Shown one piece after another: positions 39,785 to 49,731 of a DNA stretch of 64,000 nucleotides (position 1 is the first letter of the stretch; each line of letters opens with the position of its first letter). The notes beneath the pieces are model-generated. The model was not told the DNA's origin and made no database searches. It was given only the letters and a program-made list of their open reading frames with translations. A program made the translations under genes and the position numbers. Location of the stretch: assembly GCF_022627325.1 (NCBI RefSeq), contig NZ_JAETZZ010000003.1, positions 353,246 through 417,245 on the forward strand, read 5' to 3'. This stretch comes from Pseudomonas putida (GTDB taxonomy: Bacteria; Pseudomonadota; Gammaproteobacteria; Pseudomonadales; Pseudomonadaceae).

Positions 39785-40588
39785 TCACTGCGCGTAGTGC
39801 CCCTGCCCCCACGCCAACATGGCCGTCAACAGCTGGTGCAGAACCACTTGCGTCGGTTGAGCCAGGTCTTCGCGATAGTCGAACGGTAGGCTCTCTTCCA
39901 TGTAGGTACTTTGCGCCAGCTCCAGCTGCACGGCATGGATATGGCCGCCAGGGTCACCATAATGCCGAGTGATGTGCCCCCCCTTGAAGCGGCCATTGAG
40001 CACATGGCTGTAGCCGTGCGCTTGGGCACATACGCTTTGCAACCGTTCGACCAGCCCCGGGGCACAACTGGCACCATTGAAGGTGCCCAGGTTGAAATCT
40101 GGCAACCTGCCTTCGAACAGGTGGGGGATAAAAGAGCGGATCGAGTGGGCATCCCAGAGGAGTGCGTAGCCGAACTCGGTGCGCAAGCGTGCCAGCTCCT
40201 GCTCGATGACCTGGTGATACGGCCGCCAGATTTGCTCGAGATAAACCTTGCGCTCCTCGGCGGAAGGCTCGCAGCCTTCCTTGAACAGCGGCTGCCCCTC
40301 GAACAATGCAGCCGGAAACAGGCCTGTAGTAGCCCCTGCATACAACGGCTTGTCGTCATCCGGGCGGTTGAGGTCGATGACGAAGCGCGAATACTCTGCC
40401 GCCACCACACTGGCCCCAAGCTCACGGGCGAAATCGTACAGGCGCGGGATATGCCAGTCGGTGTCGGGCAGGCTGCGCGCCTGGTCGACCAACCCGTCGC
40501 GCACGGCCGGGGTCAGGCGGAGCCCCGCGTGGGGCATGCTGATCAGCAGGGGCACACGGCCCTGGTGGAAACTCAGTACCTTGTCCAT
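39785..40588 (-). CDS. hutG: N-formylglutamate deformylase
   Basis: Last step of the five-step histidine pathway: N-formylglutamate to glutamate plus formate. The 267-aa protein belongs to the N-formylglutamate amidohydrolase family, with PLLISMPHAGLRLTP near the N-terminus, a metal-binding His, and LLWDAHSIRSFIPHLFEGRLPDFNLGT. It works with HutF, which supplies formylglutamate. It is last in the hutU-...-hutI-hutG transcription unit, 10 bp after hutI. Confidence 0.95.
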   Translation of the reverse strand: MDKVLSFHQGRVPLLISMPHAGLRLTPAVRDGLVDQARSLPDTDWHIPRLYDFARELGASVVAAEYSRFVIDLNRPDDDKPLYAGATTGLFPAALFEGQPLFKEGCEPSAEERKVYLEQIWRPYHQVIEQELARLRTEFGYALLWDAHSIRSFIPHLFEGRLPDFNLGTFNGASCAPGLVERLQSVCAQAHGYSHVLNGRFKGGHITRHYGDPGGHIHAVQLELAQSTYMEESLPFDYREDLAQPTQVVLHQLLTAMLAWGQGHYAQ

Positions 40589-40598
40589 TTCGCCTCGC

Positions 40599-41804
40599 TC
40601 AGTGGGCTATTTCATGGCCTTTGCGCACCACGCGCTTGGGCAAGTCGCCACCCAGCCAGTAAGCCAGGTCGGCGGGGCGTTCGATCTGCCAGGCGACAAA
40701 GTCCGCCACCTTGCCGATTTCCAGCGTGCCATGGGTGTCGCCCATGCCCAGTGCCGTGGCGGCATGGAGGGTAACGCCCGCCAGGGCTTCTTCCGGGGTC
40801 ATGCGAAACAGCGTGCACCCCATGTTCAGCATCAGCCGCAGCGACAGGCCTGGCGCTGTGCCGGGGTTGAGGTCGCTGGCAAGGGCAATCTTCACGCCGT
40901 GACGACGCAAGGCGTCCATGGGAGGCAGCCGGGTTTCGCGCAGGAAGTAGAACGCGCCCGGTAGCAGCACCGCGACAGTGCCCGCCTCGGCCATCGCCAC
41001 GGCGTCTTCCTCGGTCATGAATTCCAGGTGGTCGGCCGACAGCGCCTGGTAGCGGGCGGCCAGGCTGGAGCCGTGCAGCGACGAGAGCTGCTCGGCGTGC
41101 AGCTTGACCGGCAAACCCAGTTCGCGCGCCCTGATGAACACCTGCTCGACCTGGGCCGGGGAAAACGCCAGGTGCTCGCAGAACGCGTCCACGGCGTCCA
41201 CCAACCCCTCGGCGGCGAGTGCAGGCAGCATCTGGTCGCAGATGTGCGCAATGTAGTCGTCGGGGCGCCCGGCGTATTCCGGCGGCAAGGCGTGGGCGGC
41301 CAGGCAGGTAGCGCGCACGGCAACCGGCAATTCGTCGGCCAGACGCCGCGCCACACGCAGCATCTTGCGTTCGTTGGCCAGGTCCAGGCCGTAGCCGGAC
41401 TTGATCTCAAGGGTAGTCACACCGTCACGCATCAGCGCCTGGACCCGCTGGCGGGCACTGGCGAACAACTCATCCTCGCTGGCCGCACGGGTGGCCCGCA
41501 CGGTACTGGCGATGCCGCCGCCTTGCGCGGCGATGTCGGCATAACTCACGCCCTGCAGGCGCCGCTCGAACTCGTCGCTACGGTTGCCACCGAATACGGC
41601 GTGGGTGTGGCAGTCGATCAGCCCGGGGGTGACCCAGGCGCCGTCAAGGCTCACTGTGCGAGCGATGCCCTGCACCGGCGCGTCAGACCGTGGCCCGATC
41701 CACTCGATCAAGCCCGCGTTGCTGACGATGGCCGCGTCCTCGATGATCGAGTAGCTGCCCTGGGCCATGGTTGCCGCCTGGCAGTTCTGCCAGAGAGTTC
41801 TCAT
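40599..41804 (-). CDS. hutI: Imidazolonepropionase
   Basis: Third step of histidine degradation, hydrolysing 4-imidazolone-5-propionate to N-formimino-glutamate. Metal-dependent amidohydrolase of 401 aa. The metal motif is [10 protein letters not shown] (residues ~65-75), followed by [12 protein letters not shown] and [12 protein letters not shown]. The ATG at 41804 is in good context. It lies between hutH and hutG. Confidence 0.96.
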   Translation of the reverse strand: MRTLWQNCQAATMAQGSYSIIEDAAIVSNAGLIEWIGPRSDAPVQGIARTVSLDGAWVTPGLIDCHTHAVFGGNRSDEFERRLQGVSYADIAAQGGGIASTVRATRAASEDELFASARQRVQALMRDGVTTLEIKSGYGLDLANERKMLRVARRLADELPVAVRATCLAAHALPPEYAGRPDDYIAHICDQMLPALAAEGLVDAVDAFCEHLAFSPAQVEQVFIRARELGLPVKLHAEQLSSLHGSSLAARYQALSADHLEFMTEEDAVAMAEAGTVAVLLPGAFYFLRETRLPPMDALRRHGVKIALASDLNPGTAPGLSLRLMLNMGCTLFRMTPEEALAGVTLHAATALGMGDTHGTLEIGKVADFVAWQIERPADLAYWLGGDLPKRVVRKGHEIAH

Positions 41805-41852
41805 ATTCAGTCTCCGTTACTAGCGATAGTGCGCGAGGCAACTGACCGGTTG

Positions 41853-43385
41853 TCACAAGCTCGGCAACACGCCACGCGGCAACAGCCCCGTCAGTTTGCC
41901 CTCTGCCAACAGCGCGCTGGCGGCCTCGATATCCGGCGAAAAGAAGCGATCACGGTCATAGTGCGGCACTTCACGGCGCAGCACCTGGCGGGCCTGCTCC
42001 AGTTTCACCGAGGTCTTGAGCCCCTCGCGCAGATCGAGCCCCTGGCATGCACCCAGCCACTCGATGGCCAGCACACCACGGGTATTTTCGGCCATTTCCC
42101 ACAGCCGTTTGCCAGCCGCCGGGGCCATGGACACGTGGTCCTCCTGGTTGGCCGAGGTCGGCAGGCTGTCGACGCTGTGCGGGTGTGACAGCGCCTTGTT
42201 CTCACTGGCCAGGGCCGCCGCAGTCACCTGGGCGATCATGAAGCCGGAGTTGACCCCGCCGTTTTCCACCAGGAACGGCGGCAGCTGCGACATGTGCTTG
42301 TCCATCATCAACGAGATACGGCGCTCGCTCAGTGCGCCGATTTCAGCGATGGCCAGCGCCAGGTTATCGGCGGCCATGGCCACCGGCTCGGCGTGGAAGT
42401 TACCGCCCGAGACCACATCGCCTTCGACGGCGAACACCAATGGGTTGTCCGACACCGCGTTGGACTCGATCGCCAGCACCTCCGCCGCCTGGCGCAGCTG
42501 GGTGAGGCACGCGCCCATGACCTGGGGTTGGCAGCGCAGCGAGTACGGATCCTGGACCTTGCCACAGTGCTTGTGCGACAGCGAAACCTCGCTGGACTCG
42601 CCCAGCAGGTCCCGGAAACAGGCGGCTGTATCGATCTGCCCGGGCTGGCCGCGCGCGTCGTGGATGCGCGGGTCGAACGGCGAACGCGAACCGAGCACCG
42701 CCTCGACCGTGAGGCCGCCGCAAGCGATGGCTGCAGCGAACAGGTCTTCGGCCTGGAACAGGCCGCGCAAGGCATAGGCAGTGGACGCTTGGGTGCCGTT
42801 GAGCAACGCCAGGCCTTCCTTGGCGGCCAGGGTCAGCGGTTGCAACCCGGCAACGGCAAGCGCCTCGACAGCGGGCAGCCATTGGCCCTGGTAACGCGCC
42901 TTGCCTTCGCCCAACAGCACCAGGGACATGTGCGCCAACGGCGCCAGGTCACCGGAAGCCCCCACCGACCCCTTGAGCGGAATGTGCGGGTAGACTTCGG
43001 CGTTCACCAATGCGATCAAGGCATCGATGACCTTGCGGCGAATGCCGGAAAAACCACGGCTGAGGCTGTTGATCTTCAGCACCATGATCAGCCGGACCAT
43101 CGCATCGTCCAGCGGCGCGCCAATGCCCGCGGCATGCGATAGCACCAGCGAGCGCTGCAGGTTTTCCAGATCGTGGCTGGCAATACGGGTCGAGGCCAAA
43201 AGGCCGAACCCGGTGTTGATGCCGTAAGCGGTGCGATCTTCAGCGATGATCTGCTCGACAACGGCAACGCTGGCATCGATGGCCGCACCTGCGCTGGCAT
43301 CCAGGCTCAGGCGCAGTGGCGCCAGGTGGATCTGGCGCAGTTGGGCCAGCGTCAGCCGGCCAGGGATGAGGTTCAGGGCGTCCAT
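41853..43385 (-). CDS. hutH: Histidine ammonia-lyase (catalytic copy)
   Basis: First step: L-histidine to trans-urocanate and ammonia. A 510-aa protein of the MIO lyase family. The triad Ala143-Ser144-Gly145 in [12 protein letters not shown] forms the MIO electrophile. Other active-site residues are in place: Tyr54 ([11 protein letters not shown]), Asn in LNGTQAS, Tyr281 and Arg284 in [10 protein letters not shown], and Glu415 in QEDHVSM. It is the enzyme expected to do the chemistry; the paralogue immediately upstream lacks key parts. Confidence 0.97.
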   Translation of the reverse strand: MDALNLIPGRLTLAQLRQIHLAPLRLSLDASAGAAIDASVAVVEQIIAEDRTAYGINTGFGLLASTRIASHDLENLQRSLVLSHAAGIGAPLDDAMVRLIMVLKINSLSRGFSGIRRKVIDALIALVNAEVYPHIPLKGSVGASGDLAPLAHMSLVLLGEGKARYQGQWLPAVEALAVAGLQPLTLAAKEGLALLNGTQASTAYALRGLFQAEDLFAAAIACGGLTVEAVLGSRSPFDPRIHDARGQPGQIDTAACFRDLLGESSEVSLSHKHCGKVQDPYSLRCQPQVMGACLTQLRQAAEVLAIESNAVSDNPLVFAVEGDVVSGGNFHAEPVAMAADNLALAIAEIGALSERRISLMMDKHMSQLPPFLVENGGVNSGFMIAQVTAAALASENKALSHPHSVDSLPTSANQEDHVSMAPAAGKRLWEMAENTRGVLAIEWLGACQGLDLREGLKTSVKLEQARQVLRREVPHYDRDRFFSPDIEAASALLAEGKLTGLLPRGVLPSL

Positions 43386-43407
43386 GTACAGGCTCCTTTG
43401 TTATTGT

Positions 43408-44931
43408 TCAGTGCAGTGCCGCGAGAACAGGCTGCGGCCCTTGCGAAGCTTTGAGCAGCGCGGCAGTGCGGGCGATGTCCGGCGCCAGCCAACGGTCTTC
43501 CAGGTAAGCCGGAACCTGCTCACGGAGCAGGCGCCAGGCGGCATCGGTACCTGCGCCAAAACGCTGATGCTTGAGAAATTCGAACGCCTGGCTCGCCAAC
43601 AGATATTCGATGGCAAGTATCTGGGTGCAGTTCTCCAGCACCTGGTGCAGTTTCAGCGCGGCGTTGGTGCCAAGGCTCAGGTGGTCTTCCTGCAGACCGG
43701 AGGTGACGTAATTGTCGAGCACTGCCGGTTGCGCCAGCTGGCGGTTCTGCGCGCACAGCGAGGCGGCCACGTACTGGGCGATCATCATCCCCGAGTTGAC
43801 CCCTGGGTTGCTGACCAGAAATGCCGGCAGCCCACTGACGTGGGGGTTGACCAGGCGATCCAGGCGGCGCTCGGCAATCGAACCGATCTCGGCCATGGCA
43901 ATCGCCAGCAGGTCGGCGGCCATTGCCACCGACTGGCCGTGTGGGTTGGCTTGGGACACCACACGGAAGTCATCCGGGGTGCCCAGCAGCAACGGGTTGT
44001 CGTTGGCGCCGTTGAGTTCGGCCTCGATCTGCCGCACAGCATGGGCGAACTGATCACGGGCCGCGCCGTGCACCTGCGGGATCGAGCGGATGCTCAGCGC
44101 ATCCTGGGTGCGGATCCCCTTGCTGGCAGCGATCACTTCGCTCCCCGCGAGCAACGCGCGCAGGTTCTCGCCCACCACTTGCATGCCAGGGTGCGGCTTG
44201 AGGGCGATGATCTCGGGGTCGAACGCAGTGATCTGCCCGCGCAGTGCCTCGAAGCTCATGGCACCGGTCACGTCGGCCCATTGCAACAGCCGGCTGGCGT
44301 CGTCCAGGGCGAGGCTGGCCAGGCCGGTCATGCACGGCGTGCCGTTGACCAGGCACAGCCCATCCTTGGCCCCCAGCAGCACCGGCTGCAGGCCCGCCTC
44401 GGCCAGGGCCTGGGCGGCGTCGACGACGTGCCCACGGTAGCTGACCTTGCCGATCCCCAGCAGGCACACGCCAACGTGCGCCATGTGCGTCAGGTAACCG
44501 ACCGACCCCTGCGAGGGTACCTGCGGCGTGATGCCATGGTTGAGCAACGCCAGCAACGCTTCGACCACACACCGGGCGATACCCGATTTGCCGTGGCTGT
44601 AGTTGGCGATTGCAGCGCAGATGATCGCCCGCGTCTGTTCCTCGGCGAGCGCTGGCCCAACGCCACAGGCGTGGCTGAGCAAGGTATTGCGGGACAGCTG
44701 GCTGAGCTGTTCGCCTTGCAGCGACACGTTGCACAGTGCGCCCAGGCCCGTGTTCACGCCATAGGCACGCTCACCGCTCTCGACGATATGGCGGACGATG
44801 GCTTGGGCATTGTCGATACGCGCCCATACCTGCGGTGCCAGTTCCAATGGCGCGCCATGGCGGGCAACGGCGGCTATGTCCTGCCAACGCAACGGGGCAT
44901 CTTCGAAGACAACGGTCTCAACGTGCGACAT
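43408..44931 (-). CDS. Histidine ammonia-lyase paralogue lacking the MIO triad
   Basis: A 507-aa protein aligning with HutH end to end, but the Ala-Ser-Gly triad is missing as an exact three-residue gap: Hut[19 protein letters not shown] corresponds here to GSVG-YLTHMAHVGVC (residues 142-156). The usual Tyr of DPYSLR is Leu (DALSIR), while Tyr57 (RAYGVNTGLG), the Arg, NGT and QEDH are kept. The frame is intact with normal codon use, so it is not a decayed copy. P. fluorescens hut loci also have two hutH-like genes, and as I recall only one is needed for growth on histidine. The ATG at 44931 follows AGGGG. Confidence 0.9.
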   Translation of the reverse strand: MSHVETVVFEDAPLRWQDIAAVARHGAPLELAPQVWARIDNAQAIVRHIVESGERAYGVNTGLGALCNVSLQGEQLSQLSRNTLLSHACGVGPALAEEQTRAIICAAIANYSHGKSGIARCVVEALLALLNHGITPQVPSQGSVGYLTHMAHVGVCLLGIGKVSYRGHVVDAAQALAEAGLQPVLLGAKDGLCLVNGTPCMTGLASLALDDASRLLQWADVTGAMSFEALRGQITAFDPEIIALKPHPGMQVVGENLRALLAGSEVIAASKGIRTQDALSIRSIPQVHGAARDQFAHAVRQIEAELNGANDNPLLLGTPDDFRVVSQANPHGQSVAMAADLLAIAMAEIGSIAERRLDRLVNPHVSGLPAFLVSNPGVNSGMMIAQYVAASLCAQNRQLAQPAVLDNYVTSGLQEDHLSLGTNAALKLHQVLENCTQILAIEYLLASQAFEFLKHQRFGAGTDAAWRLLREQVPAYLEDRWLAPDIARTAALLKASQGPQPVLAALH

Positions 44932-44939
44932 GGTGCCCC

Positions 44940-45770
44940 TCATACCGCGACCGCGCGGCGCTGGACGAAGCGGTCGACATACTCATCGGCCGGGTTGTGG
45001 AGGATCTGGTGCGGCGTTCCCACCTGGATCAGGCGGCCGTCCTTGAGGATGGCGATGCGGTTGCCGATGCGTACCGCTTCGTCCAGGTCATGGGTGATGA
45101 ACACGATGGTCTTGTGCAGGGTCTTCTGCAGTTCGAGCAATTGGTCCTGCATCTCGGCGCGGATCAAGGGGTCGAGCGCACTGAAGGCCTCGTCCATGAG
45201 GATGATATCGGTGTCCGCTGCCAGTGCCCGGGCCAGGCCGACACGCTGGCGCATGCCACCGGACAGCTGGTGCGGGTATTTCTTCTCGTAACCCTTCAGG
45301 CCTACGGTCTCGATCCATTGCTGGGCGCGCTCGGCGCACAGCTGCTTGCTTTCGCCGCGCACCTTCAGGCCATAGGCGACGTTTTCCATCACATTGCGGT
45401 GCGGCAGCAGGCCGAAGCTCTGGAACACCATGCTGATCTTGCGTCGGCGAAAATCGCGCAGAGCCTCCATGTCGTACTGCAGGATGTCTTCGCCATCGAC
45501 CAGGATCTGCCCGCTGGTAGGGTCTATCAGGCGGTTGAAATGGCGTACCAAGGTCGATTTTCCTGAGCCCGACAGGCCCATGATCACGAAAATTTCGCCG
45601 CTGGCGATGGACAGCGACAGGTCGTTGACCCCGACCACGCAGCCGGTCTGCGCCAGCACTTGCTCTTTGCCCTGGGCGCTGCGGATCAGGCGCATGGCTT
45701 CGTCGGCCCGGTCGCCGAAGATCTTGAAGACGTTCTTCACCTCGATCTTGCTGATCGGCTGCGTGCTCAT
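44940..45770 (-). CDS. hutV: Histidine ABC transporter ATP-binding protein HutV
   Basis: Quaternary-amine (ProV)-type ATPase, 276 aa. Walker A GLSGSGKST, VFQSFGLLPHRNVMENV, signature LSGGMRQRVGLARAL and Walker B IILMDEAFSALDPL are present. The C-terminal CBS regulatory domains of true ProV are absent. Position in the hut operon with HutW and HutX points to histidine import. It overlaps hutW by four bases. Confidence 0.9.
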   Translation of the reverse strand: MSTQPISKIEVKNVFKIFGDRADEAMRLIRSAQGKEQVLAQTGCVVGVNDLSLSIASGEIFVIMGLSGSGKSTLVRHFNRLIDPTSGQILVDGEDILQYDMEALRDFRRRKISMVFQSFGLLPHRNVMENVAYGLKVRGESKQLCAERAQQWIETVGLKGYEKKYPHQLSGGMRQRVGLARALAADTDIILMDEAFSALDPLIRAEMQDQLLELQKTLHKTIVFITHDLDEAVRIGNRIAILKDGRLIQVGTPHQILHNPADEYVDRFVQRRAVAV

Positions 45771-46618
45771 TTGCTCACCTCGTGGCGTGGCCGGCCATAA
45801 GCCTGGGTAATGCGGTCGATGACCACCGCGAGAATGACGATGGCCAGGCCCGCTTCCAGGCCGCGGCCAACGTTGAGGGTCTGGATGCCGACCAGCACGT
45901 CTTCACCAAGGCCACGTGCCCCGATCATCGAAGCGATCACGACCATCGACAGGGCCATCATGGTGGTCTGGTTGATACCGGCCATGATGCTCGGCAGCGC
46001 CAGCGGCAACTGCACACCGAACAGCTGCTGCCAGCGGTTGGCACCGAAGGCGTTGATCGCCTCCATCACCTCCCCATCGACCTGGCGGATACCCAGGTCA
46101 GTCAGGCGGATCAGCGGCGGCGCGGCATAGATCACCGTAGCGAAGATGGCCGGCACCTTGCCCAGGCCGAACAGCATCAGCACCGGAATCAGGTACACGA
46201 AGCTGGGCATGGTCTGCATAATGTCGAGCAGTGGCATCAGTACCGCCCGCAGACGGTTGCTGCGCGCCGACAGGATGCCAAGCGGGATGCCCACCAGCAC
46301 CGAGATCAGCGTAGCTACCAGCATCAGTGCCAAGGTCTGCATCAGCTTGTCCCACAGGCCAACGGCACCGACCAGGAACAACAGGCCGGTGATCAGCAGC
46401 GCCGGCAGGATGCGCCGGGTCGCGTGCCAGGCGACCACTGCCACCACACCGAGCATCAGCCACCAAGGGGTAGCGCGCAACAAGCCCTCAAGGCCGACGA
46501 TGGCCCATAGCAGCGTATCGGAGATGTGCCGGAACACATCGCCATAGTTGGTCACCAGGGCGTCGACCCAGCCGTTGACCCAGTCGGCGATGGAAAATGT
46601 CAGGTTGTCAGGAAACAT
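45767..46618 (-). CDS. hutW: Histidine ABC transporter permease HutW
   Basis: Inner-membrane permease of the ProW/choline-glycine-betaine type, 283 aa with about six membrane helices. The EAA loop region reads VMEAINAFGANRWQQLFGVQLPLALPSIMAGINQTTMMALSMVVIASM, a ProW hallmark. The ATG at 46618 has a GAGTGG site five bases upstream; an upstream GTG lacks one. Cotranscribed with hutX and hutV. Confidence 0.9.
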   Translation of the reverse strand: MFPDNLTFSIADWVNGWVDALVTNYGDVFRHISDTLLWAIVGLEGLLRATPWWLMLGVVAVVAWHATRRILPALLITGLLFLVGAVGLWDKLMQTLALMLVATLISVLVGIPLGILSARSNRLRAVLMPLLDIMQTMPSFVYLIPVLMLFGLGKVPAIFATVIYAAPPLIRLTDLGIRQVDGEVMEAINAFGANRWQQLFGVQLPLALPSIMAGINQTTMMALSMVVIASMIGARGLGEDVLVGIQTLNVGRGLEAGLAIVILAVVIDRITQAYGRPRHEVSK

Positions 46619-46644
46619 AAATTCCACTCATCGGCAGAGGACGC

Positions 46645-47613
46645 TCAAAGCGCCGCGTTGATCTTCTTGGCAGCCTCTTCGCTGACCCATGCCTGCCAGA
46701 CTTCAGGATGTTCCTTGAGGAATGCCTTGGCCAGTGCCGGCGACTCGATCCGCTCCTTGGTCATGCGCGCCAGGTTCTGGTTCAGCAGGTCGATCGGGAT
46801 GTTGACCTTCTCCAGCACAGCCACCAGCTCGGGCGCTTGTTCGTGGAAAACCTTGGACAGCCCGACCTTGATCGAGACGGTCTTGTCCACACCCTGCTTT
46901 TCCTGCAGCTTGACCAGATCGACCTGGCCCATCAGCGGCGTGGGGGTCCAGTAATAGAAGAGAATGGGTTCCCCGCGCTTGTAGCTGGACAACACCGCAG
47001 CATCCAATGCCGGGCCGGTGCCGGGGCGGAAGTTGGTATAGCTGCTTTCCAGGCCGTACTCCTTGAGCATCTTGCTGTTGTCCAGCTCGCAGGTCCAACC
47101 GGCCGGGCAATTGTAGAAGCGGCCCTTGGCGGGCTCTTCCTGGTCTTTGAAGACACTGGCATATCTGGCCAGATCGGCCACGTTCTCGAGGCCTGGGGCC
47201 TTGGCCTGGAGCTTGCGTTTGGCGTCACCCTCGATCACATAGCGCGGCACGTACCAACCCTCTTGCGCGCCCACCACCGGGGCGCCGACGCCCACCACCT
47301 TGCCGGCTGCCTCGGCCTTCTTCCACACCTCGCTACGGCCGACCCACTCCTCGGCGAACACCTGAATGTCATTGGTGCCCAGCGCGTTCTCCATGGTGAT
47401 GGAGTTGCCGGGCAGACTGTCGGTTGCACAGCCGTAGCCGTTCTTCAGCACGAACTGCATCACGTCAGTCAGCAGCATGCCGCTTTCCCAGTTCAGGCCG
47501 GCGAATTTGACCGGCTTGCCGGACTCACACCAACCAGCAGCCTGGCTGCTGCCGGTGGCGCCGAGCAGGCCAAGGGTGAACAGCGAGGCAAGCAAGGTCT
47601 TGTTGGTTTTCAT
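46645..47613 (-). CDS. hutX: Histidine ABC transporter substrate-binding protein HutX
   Basis: Periplasmic binding protein of the OpuAC/ProX class, 322 aa, with a signal peptide ending in SSQA. The mature part starts AGWCESGKPVKFAGLNWESG and contains PGNSITMENAL, VQVFAEEWVGRSE-like and FNCP/GWTCE segments typical of the betaine/choline-type fold adapted to histidine in hut clusters. Two Cys pairs could form disulfides. The ATG at 47613 gives a conventional signal sequence. Confidence 0.88.
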   Translation of the reverse strand: MKTNKTLLASLFTLGLLGATGSSQAAGWCESGKPVKFAGLNWESGMLLTDVMQFVLKNGYGCATDSLPGNSITMENALGTNDIQVFAEEWVGRSEVWKKAEAAGKVVGVGAPVVGAQEGWYVPRYVIEGDAKRKLQAKAPGLENVADLARYASVFKDQEEPAKGRFYNCPAGWTCELDNSKMLKEYGLESSYTNFRPGTGPALDAAVLSSYKRGEPILFYYWTPTPLMGQVDLVKLQEKQGVDKTVSIKVGLSKVFHEQAPELVAVLEKVNIPIDLLNQNLARMTKERIESPALAKAFLKEHPEVWQAWVSEEAAKKINAAL

Positions 47614-47676
47614 TGCATGACGCTCCAAACTTGAAAGTGGAAATCGGCAGTCCTTACAACAAAAATCACCGATTGG

Positions 47677-47693
47677 GGGCCGCCGTGCGGCCC
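47677..47693 (-). terminator. Hairpin between hutU and hutX
   Basis: GGGCCGC (47677-47683) and GCGGCCC (47687-47693) with a 3-base loop lie just after the hutU stop. It may attenuate read-through so that hutU is expressed above the transporter and lyase genes. Confidence 0.55.
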
Positions 47694-47703
47694 ACCGGGG
47701 CTG

Positions 47704-49383
47704 TCAGCCAGTGATCATCGGCAGGTTCAGACCCTGCTCTTTGGCGCAATCGATCGCAATCTGATAGCCGGCATCGGCGTGGCGCATCACACCGGTGGCC
47801 GGGTCGTTGGTCAGCACGCGAGCGATGCGCTCAGCCGCTTCGTCGCTACCGTCACACACAATCACCATGCCAGAGTGCTGGGAGAAGCCCATGCCCACGC
47901 CACCACCATGGTGCAGCGAGACCCAGGTGGCACCGCTGGCGGTGTTCAACAGTGCATTGAGCAGTGGCCAGTCGGACACCGCATCCGAGCCATCCTGCAT
48001 GGCCTCGGTCTCGCGATTGGGGCTGGACACCGAGCCCGAGTCCAGGTGGTCACGGCCGATGACGATCGGCGCCGACAGTTCACCGCTGCGCACCATCTCG
48101 TTGAACGCCAGGCCCAACTTGGCGCGCAGGCCCAGGCCGACCCAACAGATGCGGGCTGGCAGCCCCTGGAAGCTGATGCGTTCGCGGGCCATGTCCAACC
48201 AGCGGTGCAGGTGGGCGTCGTCCGGGATCAGCGCCTTGACCTTGGCGTCGGTCTTGTAGATGTCCTCGGCATCACCCGACAGCGCCGCCCAGCGGAACGG
48301 GCCGATACCGCGGCAGAACAGCGGGCGGATATAGGCAGGGACGAAACCTGGGAAGTCAAAGGCGTTGGCGACCCCTTCTTCCTTGGCCATCTGGCGGATG
48401 TTGTTGCCGTAATCGAAGGTCGGAATACCCTGGCTCTGGAAGTCGAGCATGGCTTGCACATGCACGGCCATGGACTGCTTGGCGGCCTTGACCACAGCCG
48501 CCGGTTCAGTCTGGGCGCGGTCACGATACTGTTCCCAGGTCCAACCCGCTGGCAGGTAGCCATTGAGCGGGTCATGGGCACTGGTCTGGTCAGTGACCAT
48601 GTCCGGGCGCACGCCACGCTTGACCAGCTCAGGCAGGATTTCGGCAGCGTTGCCATGCAGGGCGATGGAGATGGCCTTGCCTTCGCCGGTGTACTGGGCG
48701 ATGCGCGCCAAGGCGTCGTCGAGATCGCTAGCCTGCTCGTCGACGTACCGCGTCTGCAGGCGGAAGTCGATGCGGCTCTGTTGGCACTCGATGTTCAGCG
48801 AGCAGGCACCCGCCAAGGTTGCAGCCAGTGGCTGGGCGCCGCCCATGCCGCCCAGGCCTGCCGTCAGTACCCACTTGCCCTTGAGGCTGCCGCCGTAGTG
48901 CTGGCGACCGGCTTCGACGAAGGTTTCGTAGGTGCCCTGAACGATGCCTTGGCTGCCGATGTAGATCCAGCTGCCGGCGGTCATCTGCCCGTACATGGCA
49001 AGGCCCTTGGCATCCAGTTCGTTGAAGTGCTCCCAGTTGGCCCAGTGCGGTACCAGGTTGGAGTTGGCGATCAGCACGCGCGGGGCGTTAGCGTGGGTCT
49101 TGAATACGCCGACCGGCTTGCCCGACTGAACCAGCAGGGTTTCATCGTCGTTCAGGTTGGTCAGGCTCTCGACGATCTTGTCGTAGCAGGCCCAGTTGCG
49201 CGCGGCGCGGCCAATGCCGCCATACACCACCAGCTCTTTCGGATTTTCGGCAACCTGTGGATCGAGGTTGTTCATCAACATGCGCAGCGGCGCTTCGGTC
49301 AGCCAGCTTTTGGCCGTCAGCTTGTTGCCGCGCGGGGCGCGGATTTCGACATCACGAAATTTGTTCAGCTTGTTGTCAGTCAC
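47704..49383 (-). CDS. hutU: Urocanate hydratase
   Basis: Second step: urocanate to imidazolonepropionate, using tightly bound NAD+ as an electrophile. The 559-aa protein carries the Rossmann motif [15 protein letters not shown], the signature [11 protein letters not shown] and the conserved Cys in [15 protein letters not shown]. The GTG at 49383 follows GAGGAG and gives the family N-terminus ([17 protein letters not shown]). It is the first gene after the operon's main promoter; urocanate is also the usual inducer that releases HutC. Confidence 0.96.
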   Translation of the reverse strand: MTDNKLNKFRDVEIRAPRGNKLTAKSWLTEAPLRMLMNNLDPQVAENPKELVVYGGIGRAARNWACYDKIVESLTNLNDDETLLVQSGKPVGVFKTHANAPRVLIANSNLVPHWANWEHFNELDAKGLAMYGQMTAGSWIYIGSQGIVQGTYETFVEAGRQHYGGSLKGKWVLTAGLGGMGGAQPLAATLAGACSLNIECQQSRIDFRLQTRYVDEQASDLDDALARIAQYTGEGKAISIALHGNAAEILPELVKRGVRPDMVTDQTSAHDPLNGYLPAGWTWEQYRDRAQTEPAAVVKAAKQSMAVHVQAMLDFQSQGIPTFDYGNNIRQMAKEEGVANAFDFPGFVPAYIRPLFCRGIGPFRWAALSGDAEDIYKTDAKVKALIPDDAHLHRWLDMARERISFQGLPARICWVGLGLRAKLGLAFNEMVRSGELSAPIVIGRDHLDSGSVSSPNRETEAMQDGSDAVSDWPLLNALLNTASGATWVSLHHGGGVGMGFSQHSGMVIVCDGSDEAAERIARVLTNDPATGVMRHADAGYQIAIDCAKEQGLNLPMITG

Positions 49384-49450
49384 GAAAGTGCTCCTCGGAT
49401 GCTTACAGCGCGAAGGGGACGGCCTATCCACAATCGCGCACTTGGCTTTA

Positions 49451-49464
49451 CTTGTACATACAAG
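49451..49464 (-). promoter_or_regulatory. HutC operator at the hutU promoter
   Basis: CTTGTACATACAAG is a perfect inverted repeat (CTTGTA/TACAAG) of the form bound by HutC in Pseudomonas. It lies at the predicted transcription start of the adjacent sigma-54 promoter, suitable for steric repression. Confidence 0.75.
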
Positions 49465-49468
49465 CATA

Positions 49469-49484
49469 TGCAATTGAATTGCCA
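49469..49484 (-). promoter_or_regulatory. Sigma-54 promoter of hutU
   Basis: On the minus strand TGGCAATTCAATTGCA has GG and GC at exact -24/-12 spacing and a perfect TTGCA -12 box. hutU transcription in P. fluorescens depends on sigma-54 and the CbrAB system, in agreement. The gene-free stretch 49384-49731 holds this promoter, the HutC site, the hutD terminator and a region where CbrB/IHF sites would be expected but were not identified. Confidence 0.75.
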
Positions 49485-49686
49485 AGTTGCCTGACAGCGC
49501 CTCGCCGAGGACGCTGAAAACAGCTTGCAGCCCATGCACGTCAAGGGCTCAGAGCAAGAAGAAAAGCTGTGGTGGGGTAAAAACCAGACGTTTTTCACAC
49601 TGGACGGCATTGCGCCATCCTGGGGCGTTCGGTAACAGACTGCTCCGTTTGGAAGCGTTACCAGGTTACTCTCGACCGACTGCAAT

Positions 49687-49720
49687 GGCCCTGTCGCCTG
49701 CAAGCCGGCGGATCAGGGCC
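49687..49720 (-). terminator. Terminator after hutD
   Basis: GGCCCTG (49687-49693) pairs with CAGGGCC (49714-49720), with a REP-like CGCCTGCAAGCCGGCG core inside. It lies 11 bases past the hutD stop. Confidence 0.65.
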
Positions 49721-49731
49721 ACTACATCCAC

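Noticed and set aside
43408..44931. Frameshift or assembly error as the cause of the missing ASG in the hutH paralogue
   Set aside because: The gap is exactly three codons, the frame stays open, and the neighbouring residues still align; Tyr to Leu is an independent change.
47779..49494. 571-codon + strand frame across hutU
   Set aside because: Antisense of hutU; starts and ends without signals.
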